From positions 1,984,001-2,048,000 of the forward strand of contig NZ_SODF01000001.1 of assembly GCF_004365875.1 (NCBI RefSeq): a stretch of 64,000 nt of DNA, given 5' to 3'. The position numbers were made by a program, and so were the translations under genes. Under the pieces are notes generated by a model. The model made no database searches and was not told where the DNA came from. It saw only the letters and a list, made by a program, of their open reading frames with translations. Positions 9,111 to 16,918 of this stretch are shown here, in pieces (the stretch's first letter is position 1; each line of letters starts with the position of its first letter). Source of the stretch: Kribbella kalugense (lineage in GTDB: Bacteria > Actinomycetota > Actinomycetes > Propionibacteriales > Kribbellaceae).

Positions 9111-9938
9111 ATGGGAATCGCGGAGCTGCTCCAGGGGGTCGCCGGGAGTGGGGAGTTCGGGGTGTGGCTCGGCCGGCTGGACGGCGTACCGGTGTTCGAA
9201 CACCATGCGGAGCGGCCGCATTACTCGGCCAGCACGATGAAGCTGCCGGTGGCGATGGCGATCATGCGCAAGGTCGAGGCCGGTGAGCTGGCGCTGGACC
9301 AGCCGGTGACCGTGCACAACGACTTCGCGTCCGCGGCCGGCGGCCGGTTCGGGGTGGACCCGGACGAGGACGAGGCGCCGGCGACCTGGACCAAGCTCGG
9401 TACGGCGGTGCCGCTCGGCTGGCTCGCGACCGAGATGATCACCCGCTCCAGCAACTTGGCGACCGACCTCGTGCTCGAACAGGTCGGCGCCCCCGCGGCC
9501 CACGCCGCCTTGATCGAATCGACGTTGCCCGGCTCGCCCTCCCCCGCGTCCAAGATCCAGCGCGGCATCGACGACGGGGCCGCGCAACGCGCCGGGATCA
9601 GCAACCTGATGAGCCCGGCCGGACTGGCCGGCGTACTCGTTGCGGTGGGCAATCAGAAAGGTGCCTCCGGCGACTACCTGCGCGACCTGCTGGCCGGCAA
9701 CCAGTGGAACGGCGAGATCCCGGCCCTGCTGCCGACCGGTACCCGGGTCGAGCACAAGAACGGCTGGGATACCCGGATCCGCCACGACGGCGGCATCGTC
9801 CGCCCCGCCGACGCGGACCCATTCGTGGTGGTCGCGTGTACGACGTCCGACCTGCCGGACTCCGAGGCGCAGAAGCTGATCGCAGGGATCGCGCTCGAGG
9901 CCTGGAACCACCGGCACGACCTGGAGACCGTCCGGTGA
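9111..9938 (+). CDS. Serine hydrolase, class A beta-lactamase fold
   Basis: 275 residues from the ATG; a GTG three codons upstream (9102) is an alternative. Three penicillin-recognising motifs are visible: S-x-x-K as S41-TM-K44 in SASTMKLPVA, an SxN-type RSSNLATD, and a KTG-like HKNG with Asn instead of Thr. There is no signal peptide, so it is probably cytoplasmic, unlike a resistance beta-lactamase. It ends in GTGA shared with the epimerase start, so it is translationally coupled to two murein-peptide enzymes. A DD- or LD-peptidase or amidase acting on imported muropeptides is the most economical role (inference). The missing Thr in the third motif makes beta-lactam hydrolysis uncertain. 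Confidence 0.85.
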   Translation: MGIAELLQGVAGSGEFGVWLGRLDGVPVFEHHAERPHYSASTMKLPVAMAIMRKVEAGELALDQPVTVHNDFASAAGGRFGVDPDEDEAPATWTKLGTAVPLGWLATEMITRSSNLATDLVLEQVGAPAAHAALIESTLPGSPSPASKIQRGIDDGAAQRAGISNLMSPAGLAGVLVAVGNQKGASGDYLRDLLAGNQWNGEIPALLPTGTRVEHKNGWDTRIRHDGGIVRPADADPFVVVACTTSDLPDSEAQKLIAGIALEAWNHRHDLETVR

Positions 9939-10999
9939 AGATCACGACGCACCTGGTCTCCGCGCCGCTGCACACCCCGTTTGTCACTGCCCTCCGTACG
10001 GCGACACACGTCGAGTCGCTCCTGGTCGAGGTGAGCGATGGCGAGCTGAGCGGCTGGGGCGAGGCTCCGCAGGTCTGGAAGGTGACCGGCGATTCGCTGG
10101 CCGGTTCGCAGGCCTGTGTCGAAGGACCGATCACGACCGCGCTGAACGGGCTCGGCCCGGACGACCTGACCGAGGCGCTGCGCCGGGTGCAGGGCGCTGC
10201 CGTCGGCAACTTCGGAGCCAAGGATGCCGTCGATGTCGCGCTGCATGACCTCGCGGCGCGCCGGCGCGGGCAGACGCTGCACGGGTTCCTCGGGTCGACG
10301 GTCGACGTCGTACGCACCGATGTGACGTTGTCGGTCGGCGATGCGGCGGCGCTGGCGGCTGCTGGGCGGGATCGAGTCGCGGACGGGTTCGACGTACTCA
10401 AGATCAAGGTCGGCACCGATGCGGCCGGCGACATCGAGCGGGTACGACGGGTCCGCGAGGCGATCGGCTCCGAACCGCGGCTGCGGCTGGACGCCAACCA
10501 GGGCTGGACCCGCCGCGATGCGGTCACGGTCATCCGGGCGCTGGAGGACGCCGACTGCGCGATCGAGCTCGTCGAGCAGCCGGTCGCGGCGGCCGACCTC
10601 GACGGGATGGCGTGGGTGACCGACCGGGTCAGTACGCCGATCCTCGCCGACGAGTCCGTGTACGGCGTACGCGATCTGGTCGCAGTGATCCGGATGGGCG
10701 CGGCCGACCTGGTGAACGTGAAGCTGGCGAAATGCGGCGGATTGGCACCAGCGCGCACGCTGCTCGAGCTCGCCCGTGAGCACGGTCTCGGCGCGATCGT
10801 CGGCTGCATGATGGAGAGCCACGTCGGCGTCGGTGCGGCCGCCGCACTCGTCTCGGCGTACCCGACGACGGCGGTCAACGACCTGGATGCGGCCTGGTGG
10901 CTGCGCGAAGCGCCGGTGACCGGCGGGATCCGGTACGACGGCTCGCTGATCCACCTGCCTTCTGATCCCGGCCTCGGCGTGACAGGCTTGACCGCATGA
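9935..10999 (+). CDS. Dipeptide epimerase (L-Ala-D/L-Glu epimerase-like), enolase superfamily
   Basis: 354 residues from the GTG at 9935, which overlaps the upstream stop by four bases (GTGA). A longer open frame to 9704 lies inside the upstream gene and is not used. Enolase-superfamily residues are in place: the KIKVG Lys pair, the metal ligands LDANQGW, VEQPV and LADESV, and the second-half Lys in NVKLAKCGG. The capping-domain start LVSAPLHTPFVTALRTAT is typical of muconate lactonizing subgroup dipeptide epimerases. L-Ala-D/L-Glu epimerases convert the L-Ala-D-Glu released from peptidoglycan so that it can be degraded. The neighbours (NlpC/P60 peptidase, serine hydrolase) support that substrate, though other dipeptides are possible. 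Confidence 0.9.
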   Translation: MKITTHLVSAPLHTPFVTALRTATHVESLLVEVSDGELSGWGEAPQVWKVTGDSLAGSQACVEGPITTALNGLGPDDLTEALRRVQGAAVGNFGAKDAVDVALHDLAARRRGQTLHGFLGSTVDVVRTDVTLSVGDAAALAAAGRDRVADGFDVLKIKVGTDAAGDIERVRRVREAIGSEPRLRLDANQGWTRRDAVTVIRALEDADCAIELVEQPVAAADLDGMAWVTDRVSTPILADESVYGVRDLVAVIRMGAADLVNVKLAKCGGLAPARTLLELAREHGLGAIVGCMMESHVGVGAAAALVSAYPTTAVNDLDAAWWLREAPVTGGIRYDGSLIHLPSDPGLGVTGLTA

Positions 11000-11862
11000 A
11001 GTTAGCCGCCATCAACGTCCCGATCAGTACGGTCTGGACCTCGCCGGACGCACCGCGTGACATCGACGCGCCGGCAACCGCCGCACAGCCCGACGTCGCA
11101 GGTTGGGCCAAGTCGATGGATACCGAGACCCGGCTCGGCCTCCACGGCCGGACCTTGACCCAGTTGCTGTTTGCCGAGCCTGTGCTGGTTCGCTCGGAGC
11201 GGGACGGCTGGTCCGAGATCACCGCGCCGTGGCAGCCGTCGTCCCAGGACGAGCTGGGGTATCCGGGCTGGATTCCGTCGAGCCACCTGGGTGAGCTGCC
11301 GGAGAGCGCGTCCGACCCGATCGCCATCGCCGTACCGACCGCTTCGCTGCTGGCCGAGCCTGGTGGTCAGGCGCTGGCCGAGTTGTCGTTCGGGACCGTG
11401 CTGGCGTCGATGGAGCACGCCGATGGGTACACGCGGGTGGCGACGCCCGACGGTGGGTCCGGCTGGCTCGCTGACGCCGTACTGCGGTCTGCTGCGGAGC
11501 CGTCGGGAGCTGAGGAGCGGCTGCGACTTGGTGAACTGTTCCTCGGACTCGAGTACCTGTGGGGCGGTACGTCGGCGCACGGGCTGGACTGCTCCGGGTT
11601 GATCCACACGGTGGGTCGCGTACTCGGTCTGCGGACGCCGCGGGATGCGCACGACCAGGCGGACACGCTGGAGAACATTCCGATCGAAGAGGCACAGCCG
11701 GGTGACCTGTACTTCTTCGCTCGCGACGGCAAGCCGGTGCACCACGTCGGGTTCGTGTCCGAGGCCGGAATGCTGCATGCGTCCGAGACCGGTAAGCGGC
11801 TCGAGAACGAGCCGCTTACCGACGAACGCCGCGCGACGCTGGTAGCTGCCGCCCGGTTCTAG
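10996..11862 (+). CDS. NlpC/P60 family gamma-D-glutamyl endopeptidase (YkfC-like)
   Basis: 288 residues; ATGA overlap with the epimerase. The N-terminal 170 residues hold two SH3-like segments (LVRSERDGWSEITAP and TRVATPDGGSGWLADAV). The C-terminal NlpC/P60 domain has the catalytic Cys in SAHGLDCSGLIHT, the His in KPVHHVGFV and the third polar His in LHASETG. There is no signal peptide, so it is probably cytosolic like B. subtilis YkfC, which cuts the D-Glu-diamino acid bond of free murein peptides to release L-Ala-D-Glu. That product is the epimerase substrate, so the two genes form a logical pathway. A 13-bp hairpin is embedded near the 3' end. The stop overlaps the convergent terC stop by four bases. 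Confidence 0.92.
   Translation: MKLAAINVPISTVWTSPDAPRDIDAPATAAQPDVAGWAKSMDTETRLGLHGRTLTQLLFAEPVLVRSERDGWSEITAPWQPSSQDELGYPGWIPSSHLGELPESASDPIAIAVPTASLLAEPGGQALAELSFGTVLASMEHADGYTRVATPDGGSGWLADAVLRSAAEPSGAEERLRLGELFLGLEYLWGGTSAHGLDCSGLIHTVGRVLGLRTPRDAHDQADTLENIPIEEAQPGDLYFFARDGKPVHHVGFVSEAGMLHASETGKRLENEPLTDERRATLVAAARF
11791..11820. terminator. Perfect 13-bp hairpin inside the 3' end of the NlpC/P60 gene
   Basis: Left arm 11791-11803 (GGTAAGCGGCTCG), loop AGAA, right arm 11808-11820, with no mismatch. It encodes part of the last 25 codons of the peptidase and lies between two convergent genes whose stops overlap. There is therefore no free intergenic space for a terminator, and a bidirectional terminator moved into coding sequence is likely. 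There is no U-run on either side. Confidence 0.55.
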
Positions 11863-12875
11863 TTGGTGTGGTTCTCCGGCGCCGGGTCTTCAGCCGGCGC
11901 TTCGGACTTCGTCTTCCTGGACTTGTGCAGGCTCGCCACCGTGGTGATGCCGAGGGTGACGATGATGAAGCCGAGCGAGAACCAGATCGGGATCTCCGGC
12001 GCCCACTCGATGTGGTGGCCGCCGTTGATGAACGGCAACTCGTTCACGTGCATGGCGTGCAGGACCAGCTTCACGCCGATGAACGCGAGCACCACCGACA
12101 GGCCGAGCGACAGGTAGACCAGACGCTTCAGCAGGTCACCGAGCAGGAAGTACAGCTGGCGTAGACCCATCAGCGCGAACACGTTCGCGGCGAAGACCAG
12201 GAACGGCTCCTGCGTCAGGCCGTAGATCGCCGGGATCGAGTCGAGCGCGAACAGCAGGTCGGTGGTGCCGAGGGCAATGATCACGATCGCCATCGGCGTG
12301 ACGAACCGCTTGCCGTTCTTCTTCAGCGTGAGCTTGACGCCGTTGTACTCGTCGGTCGCGTTCAGCCGCTTCTTCGCGAACCGGATGACCGCGTTCTCCT
12401 TGAAGTCGTCATCGTCGTTCTCACCCTGCTTGGCCAGGTGGATCGCGGTGTAGACCAGGAACGCGCCGAAGATGTAGAAGACCCAGGAGAACTCGTTGAT
12501 CGCGGCCGCGCCGACCGCGATGAAGATGCCGCGGAAGAACAGCGCCAGGATGATGCCGATCAGCAGCGCTGTCTGCTGGTACCTCCTCGGCACCGCGAAC
12601 CTGGACATGATGATCAGGAAGATGAACAGGTTGTCGACACTCAGGCTGTACTCGGTGAGCCAGCCGGCGAAGAACTCACCGGCGTACTGCCCGCCGGAGA
12701 ACACCCAGACCCCGAGGCCGAAGACCACCGCGAGACCGATGTAGAACGCGATCGCGGTCGCCGATTCGCGGGTTGTCGGCTCGTGGGGCCGACGGCCGAT
12801 AACGAAGACGTCGAACGCCAGCAGTGCGAGCAGCACGCCGACGGTGATGTACCAAACGTAGTCAGCTACGTGCAT
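11859..12875 (-). CDS. TerC family integral membrane protein, probable manganese exporter
   Basis: 338 residues with about eight to nine hydrophobic helices. TerC-family acidic motifs are present in the membrane: EYSLSVDNLFIFLI (first half) and TTDLLFALDSIPAIYG (second half). A charged cytoplasmic loop (about residues 150-190, QGENDDDDFKENAV) separates the halves, and the tail is charged (KSRKTKSEAPAEDPAPE). TerC relatives such as Alx, and the unrelated MntP, are tied to manganese export. The yybP-ykoY riboswitch found upstream strongly supports a Mn2+ role here. The ATG has a CCGGAGGAATTCT leader with a good Shine-Dalgarno. A terC homologue next to uvrB is also seen in Streptomyces. Tellurite resistance is only the historical name of the family. 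Confidence 0.9.
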   Translation of the reverse strand: MHVADYVWYITVGVLLALLAFDVFVIGRRPHEPTTRESATAIAFYIGLAVVFGLGVWVFSGGQYAGEFFAGWLTEYSLSVDNLFIFLIIMSRFAVPRRYQQTALLIGIILALFFRGIFIAVGAAAINEFSWVFYIFGAFLVYTAIHLAKQGENDDDDFKENAVIRFAKKRLNATDEYNGVKLTLKKNGKRFVTPMAIVIIALGTTDLLFALDSIPAIYGLTQEPFLVFAANVFALMGLRQLYFLLGDLLKRLVYLSLGLSVVLAFIGVKLVLHAMHVNELPFINGGHHIEWAPEIPIWFSLGFIIVTLGITTVASLHKSRKTKSEAPAEDPAPENHTN

Positions 12876-12902
12876 AGAATTCCTCCGGAGCTCAGATAGA
12901 CA

Positions 12903-13022
12903 GTCACTCCGAAGGTCTCTTCCGCTTGACCGGTTACAGCCAGTCAGGCCGGAGGCACCGGGTCAGGACCGAGCCTGACCGTGATGACGATGCCACCGCG
13001 AAGGAATACTCCCCTTCATCTA
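12903..13022 (-). promoter_or_regulatory. yybP-ykoY (manganese) riboswitch upstream of terC
   Basis: Read on the minus strand, the leader starts GATGAAGGGGAGTA, which matches the conserved 5' side of the yybP-ykoY aptamer, and ends GGAAGAGACCTTCGG, which matches the 3' side. GAAGG pairs with CCTTC to close the P1 helix. Between them lie a GC helix around GGTCAGGCTCGGTCCTGACC (GGTCAG with CTGACC) and a CGTCATCACGG segment as in known members. The aptamer ends roughly 25 bases before the start codon, close to the GGAGGA ribosome binding site. Mn2+ binding is expected to turn the gene on. Confidence 0.85.
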
Positions 13023-13153
13023 CGACCATTCTGACGGGTCGACGACCGACACACCAAATCAACGACACCGTGTCCGCCTGTCGAAATCGTCACACCTTGA
13101 TCAGCAAACCGTCACTGCCGGTGGTGACCGAGCGTTCACCCCAGCCTGGTCGG

Positions 13154-13993
13154 TCAGCGGAAGTCGGCTGCGTGGTCGCGCGCCCAGCTGGCGAACGAGA
13201 CCGGCGGGCGGCCGAGGACCCGCTCGGCCGTCGTGGTCTTGAACCAGCCGCCCTCCTCGGTGCCGCGGCGTACGAAGTGCAGGATCGCGTCGACGATCTC
13301 CGGCGACTCGCCCGCACCGAACATCTCGCGGGCCAGCCCCTCGCCGATCTCCTCGACGGTGATCGGCTCGCCCACCGCTTCGGCGATCAGCGCGACCTGG
13401 TCGCTCAGAGTCAGCGGCTCGGCACCCGTCAGCAGAGCGGAGACCTCCTGCGGTTCGGCGCCGGACAGAGCCGCGAGAGCGACTGCCGCGATGTCGCGCT
13501 CGTGGATCGGCGCCGAGACCGAGCCGGGATGAACGAGCCGGACGGTACGCCGGGACCTGATTGACGACGCCCAGGCGAGCGCGTTGCCGGCCAGCACCAG
13601 CGGCCGGATCGGAACCAGTTCCGGCCCACTGCCGGTCAGCAGGTCCTCGGTCATCCGGTGCTCGACCGTGATCGGGTTGGAAGTTGCCCACGGCACCAGA
13701 ACGCTGCCCGAGGACAGCAGCACGACACGTTCGACGCCGGCCACCAGCGCGGCCTTACCGAAGTCGGCTGCGCCGCGCGGTTCGGCGTACAGGAAGACCT
13801 GCGTGACGCCGTCGAGGGCCGCGGGCAGCGTGTCTGGTTGGGTCAGGTCGGCCTGGACGACGTCGATGCCGGGTCCGAAGTCGGCCTTGGCGAGATCGCG
13901 GACCGAGGCGCGGACCGGCGTACCGGCCGCGCGCAGCCCGTCGAGAACGTGCCGGCCGATGGCGCCACGGGCACCGATGACGAGAGTGGTCAT
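13154..13993 (-). CDS. NAD(P)-binding NmrA-like / atypical SDR oxidoreductase
   Basis: 279 residues. The N-terminal Rossmann motif is TTLVIGARGAIGRHVLDG (GxxGxxG form). NmrA/HSCARG-type segments follow: VRASVRDL, DVVQADLTQPDTLPAAL and VFLYAEPRGA. VERVVLLSSGSV carries the Ser of the atypical SDR group, without a clear YxxxK catalytic pair. IHERDIAAVALAAL is the usual end of the substrate domain. ATG 13993 is chosen over 14011 because GAGGAG lies about 10 bases upstream. It could be a redox sensor or a quinone/flavin reductase. It sits about 115 bases behind a double-domain Lrp regulator on the same strand, which may regulate it. Confidence 0.82.
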   Translation of the reverse strand: MTTLVIGARGAIGRHVLDGLRAAGTPVRASVRDLAKADFGPGIDVVQADLTQPDTLPAALDGVTQVFLYAEPRGAADFGKAALVAGVERVVLLSSGSVLVPWATSNPITVEHRMTEDLLTGSGPELVPIRPLVLAGNALAWASSIRSRRTVRLVHPGSVSAPIHERDIAAVALAALSGAEPQEVSALLTGAEPLTLSDQVALIAEAVGEPITVEEIGEGLAREMFGAGESPEIVDAILHFVRRGTEEGGWFKTTTAERVLGRPPVSFASWARDHAADFR

Positions 13994-14108
13994 GGACAGG
14001 GAGCTCCTCACGATTGGTCGTCGACCAGCATGTGGAGGCTGCGCTCGAAGTGGCGTGAGGTTTGTGGAAGTTGTTCAGATCTCGACAGCTAGCGGCGGTC
14101 CGGTGTCG

Positions 14109-15095
14109 TTATCCGACAGAGCGCCGTACGCCGTAGTGCATCGAGGCGGCCTTCACCGTGCGCAGTACCGGCGTCAGGTTGACCTGGGTGACGCCGGACT
14201 GGCCGGCGATCTCGGTCGTCAGGTAGCGGTACAGGCCGTCGGGCGAGTGGCTGCCGATCGCGGCGAACAGCGATGTCGATCCGGTGGTTGCCGCCACGAA
14301 GGCGACCTCGGTGTGCCCGGCGAGGGCGCGGCCGGTCGCGTCGAGACGATCCGGCGTCACGGCCAGCCGCAGCATGGCCCGCGCGGGCACGTCCTGCAGC
14401 CGCGGATCCGCGTCGACGTCGAAGCTCATCACGCCGGTGGTGACCAGGGTGCGCAGGCGGCGCCGTACGGTCGGCGCGGACACCCCACAGACCTTGGCGA
14501 GCCGCTCGATCGGCGCCCGGCCGTCGCTCCGCAGTACGTCGAGGAGCCGGCGGTCGAGCTCATCGAGCGTGACCACCTCGGCGGTCGGATCGGGCTCGGG
14601 CACCTGCCGTTGGAGCTCCGCGATCTGCTCCGGGCGCAAGGGACCAGCCTTGGCGTACGGCGAACCGGCTCCGCCGTAGAAGACCTGCAAAACCTCGGCA
14701 GCCTCGACGTCGATCACCTGCCGGGTCCGAGGCAGTACGTCGAGCAGGAGCGGGCCGACGTCGTCGCCGTACACCGTGCACTCGATCTCGGTACCGCCCG
14801 CGCACAGGTTCACCCAACTGGTGTCCGGGCGCCGAGCGAGTGCGTCGGCGACCTCACCGGCCGCGCTCGGGACAGCGCGCACCCGCAGCAACCATTGAAC
14901 CTCCTGGGTCCGGCCCGGATGACTCAGCGCTGTGACGCGCAGGGCGCCGCTCTCCCTGAGGCGGGCGTAGCGGCGAGCAACGGTCTGATCGGAGACGCCG
15001 AGGACGTCGCCCAACCGACGAAACGGTGCTCGGGCGTCGATGTGCAAGGCATGCAGCAGCCCGCGATCGAGCTGGTCGAACGGATCCGCGGTCAC
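14109..15095 (-). CDS. Tandem Lrp/AsnC family transcriptional regulator
   Basis: 328 residues, twice the usual Lrp length. Two complete modules are visible. Module 1 has an HTH (LDRGLLHALHIDARAPFRRL with SDQTVARRYARLRESG) and a degenerate RAM domain. Module 2 begins near residue 175 with an HTH (LDELDRRLLDVLRSDGRAP with SAPTVRRRLRTLVTTG) and a second effector domain. A fused pair could act as a pseudo-dimer. The start GTG (15095) has a TATTCT -10-like box on the minus strand eight bases upstream (15104-15109), so the gene may be leaderless. The ligand is unknown. The nearest candidate target is the NmrA-like gene downstream. Confidence 0.88.
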   Translation of the reverse strand: MTADPFDQLDRGLLHALHIDARAPFRRLGDVLGVSDQTVARRYARLRESGALRVTALSHPGRTQEVQWLLRVRAVPSAAGEVADALARRPDTSWVNLCAGGTEIECTVYGDDVGPLLLDVLPRTRQVIDVEAAEVLQVFYGGAGSPYAKAGPLRPEQIAELQRQVPEPDPTAEVVTLDELDRRLLDVLRSDGRAPIERLAKVCGVSAPTVRRRLRTLVTTGVMSFDVDADPRLQDVPARAMLRLAVTPDRLDATGRALAGHTEVAFVAATTGSTSLFAAIGSHSPDGLYRYLTTEIAGQSGVTQVNLTPVLRTVKAASMHYGVRRSVG

Positions 15096-15144
15096 AGATG
15101 TCGAGAATAGAACACGATCATCGAGATCCGTGGAGCATTCGGTC

Positions 15145-15495
15145 CTACGCCGGGCGCAACCGACGGGGCAGCTTCGCCACGATCGTCTCGTACGACGTGT
15201 CGATCAGCTCGAGGATCTCGTCGTCGGGAACCTTGCCGCCGAGACGGACGGTGTTCCACCCCGATCGGCCGATGTAGGCCATCTTGCTGATGTCCTCCGG
15301 GTAGGTGTCGACCAGCTCGTCGGCCTCCTCCCGGTTGGCGCCGCACTTGAGCCCGACCGACGCGCCACCGCCGAGGAACGCGAAGATCTTGTCGCCGACC
15401 TTCGCGACGACATCGCCGTCCCACGGCTCGTCCTGCCAGGCCCCGGGCTTCGCCAGACAGTGCTCGAGAATCTCGCTCCCGCTCAGCCTCGCCAC
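15145..15495 (-). CDS. MmcQ/YjbR family protein
   Basis: 116 residues from the GTG at 15495, which has GAGGAGGAG a few bases upstream; an apparent longer frame overlaps the VOC gene in another frame and is not real. MmcQ/YjbR hallmarks include ILEHCLAKPGAWQDEPW near the start, a central VGLKC, and the C-terminal WNTVRLGGKVPDDEILELID stretch. The family has a double-wing fold often described as DNA-binding-like, and its cellular role is not settled. It follows the VOC gene by 13 bases and is probably co-transcribed with it. It ends about 50 bases before the Lrp gene. Confidence 0.88.
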   Translation of the reverse strand: MARLSGSEILEHCLAKPGAWQDEPWDGDVVAKVGDKIFAFLGGGASVGLKCGANREEADELVDTYPEDISKMAYIGRSGWNTVRLGGKVPDDEILELIDTSYETIVAKLPRRLRPA

Positions 15496-15508
15496 GTCCT
15501 GCTCCTCC

Positions 15509-15877
15509 TCAGCTGTGAGAGACAACCTCGACATTGTTGCTGTCCGGATCGCGCATGAAGACCGCGTAGTAGCCCGGGTGGTATTCAGGCCACTCCTTCG
15601 GCTCATGCAGGATCTCGGCTCCCAACTTATGGACCGCGTGATAGATGCTGTCCACGACGGCACGGCTGGAGGCCGTGAACGCGACATGGATCTCGCGCTG
15701 GCTGCCCCCGGTCGTCTGCTTCCCCAGCCAGAACTTCGGTACGCCGTCTTCCGCCGACAGCCCGAGCACGTCGCCGAAGTCCATCGACACGCTGATGCCG
15801 AGGGGCGCCAGCACGGTCTCGTAGAAGGCGCGGCTCGCGGTCAGGTCATCGCACTGCAGCGACACGTGGTCGAACAT
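15509..15877 (-). CDS. VOC superfamily (glyoxalase/bleomycin resistance-type) protein
   Basis: 122 residues, one VOC module with paired beta-alpha-beta units. The start MFDHVSLQCDDLTASRAFYE is the classical first half, with His4 as a likely metal ligand. The second half contains IHVAFTASS and ends GYYAVFMRDPDSNNVEVV, with a Glu near the C-terminus as the other usual ligand. GGGAGG precedes the ATG. It could be a lyase, dioxygenase or binding protein; the sequence does not decide. It is divergent from the nitrilase gene and upstream of mmcQ. Confidence 0.88.
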   Translation of the reverse strand: MFDHVSLQCDDLTASRAFYETVLAPLGISVSMDFGDVLGLSAEDGVPKFWLGKQTTGGSQREIHVAFTASSRAVVDSIYHAVHKLGAEILHEPKEWPEYHPGYYAVFMRDPDSNNVEVVSHS

Positions 15878-15944
15878 GGTCCCTCCCCTGGTGGCTCTGA
15901 AATGCACAGTAGACCTCGGCGGGGACAGAACTACGCTGCTCGGC

Positions 15945-16868
15945 ATGACCTCCGTTGTCGTCGCCGCCGTACAAGCCGGTTCCACCCTGTTCGACACTCC
16001 CGCGACGCTGGCCAAGGCCGAGCGGTACATCCGCGAGGCGGCGTCGGCCGGCGCTCGGCTCGTCGTACTGCCGGAGGCGTTCCTCGGCGGGTATCCGAAG
16101 GGACTCGACTTCGGCGTGACCGTCGGATCCCGGTCGCCCGAAGGCCGCGACGTCTTCCGGCGGTACCGCGAGGCCGCCGTCGAGCTGGCCGGTCCGGAGC
16201 TCGCGCGGCTGGCCGAACTCGCGGCCGAGTTGAGCGTCCATCTCGTCGTCGGGGTGATCGAGCGAGCCGGCGGGACGCTGTACTGCACCGCGGTCTTCAT
16301 CGACCCACGGGACGGCGTCGTCGCGCACCACCGCAAGCTCATGCCGACCGCGGCCGAGCGCTTCCTCTGGGGTCAGGGCGACGGCTCGACGATGCCCGCC
16401 GTACCCACGGACTTTGGTGTGCTGGGCGCGGCGATCTGCTGGGAGAACTACATGCCGCTGTTCCGGCAGACCATGTACGCCAAGGGCGTCGAGCTCTGGT
16501 GCGCACCAACCGTCGACGACCGGGATCAGTGGCAGGCGACGATGCGGCACGTCGCACTCGAGGGCCGCTGCTTCGTGATCAGCGCAAACCAGTACCTGAC
16601 CCGAGCCGACCTCCCCGACGACCTCCACCCCATCCAGGGCGATGCGCCAGACACCGTACTCATCAACGGCGGCAGCGTGATCATCTCCCCACTAGGCAAC
16701 ATCCTCGCCGGCCCACTACGTGACGGAGAAGGCATCCTGCTAGCAGAGCTCGACCTCAACGACCTGGACCGCGCCCGCTTCGATTTCGACGCCAACGGCC
16801 ACTACGCCCGCCCAGACATCTTCACCCTAACCACCAACGAGTCCCCCCAACACACCGTCATCCGGTAG
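15945..16868 (+). CDS. Carbon-nitrogen hydrolase, probable nitrilase
   Basis: 307 residues from the ATG at 15945. The catalytic triad of the superfamily is visible: Glu in LVVLPEAFLGGYPKG, Lys in VAHHRKLMPT and Cys in GAAICWENYMPLFR. The CWENYMPL context and the FLGGYPKG start are typical of the true nitrilase branch (nitrile to acid plus ammonia) rather than amidases. A TACGCT -10-like box lies seven bases before the ATG (15932-15937), so the transcript is probably leaderless. The gene stands alone, divergent from the VOC gene. The substrate is unknown; plant- or soil-derived nitriles are a reasonable guess. Confidence 0.9.
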   Translation: MTSVVVAAVQAGSTLFDTPATLAKAERYIREAASAGARLVVLPEAFLGGYPKGLDFGVTVGSRSPEGRDVFRRYREAAVELAGPELARLAELAAELSVHLVVGVIERAGGTLYCTAVFIDPRDGVVAHHRKLMPTAAERFLWGQGDGSTMPAVPTDFGVLGAAICWENYMPLFRQTMYAKGVELWCAPTVDDRDQWQATMRHVALEGRCFVISANQYLTRADLPDDLHPIQGDAPDTVLINGGSVIISPLGNILAGPLRDGEGILLAELDLNDLDRARFDFDANGHYARPDIFTLTTNESPQHTVIR

Positions 16869-16918
16869 GAGCACCAGAGCCAACCGAGTCGTGGATCCGG
16901 GTCGACCTGAGACCGGAG

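Noticed and set aside
9111..9938. Antibiotic-resistance beta-lactamase
   Set aside because: No export signal, HKNG instead of KTG, and coupling to murein-peptide genes.
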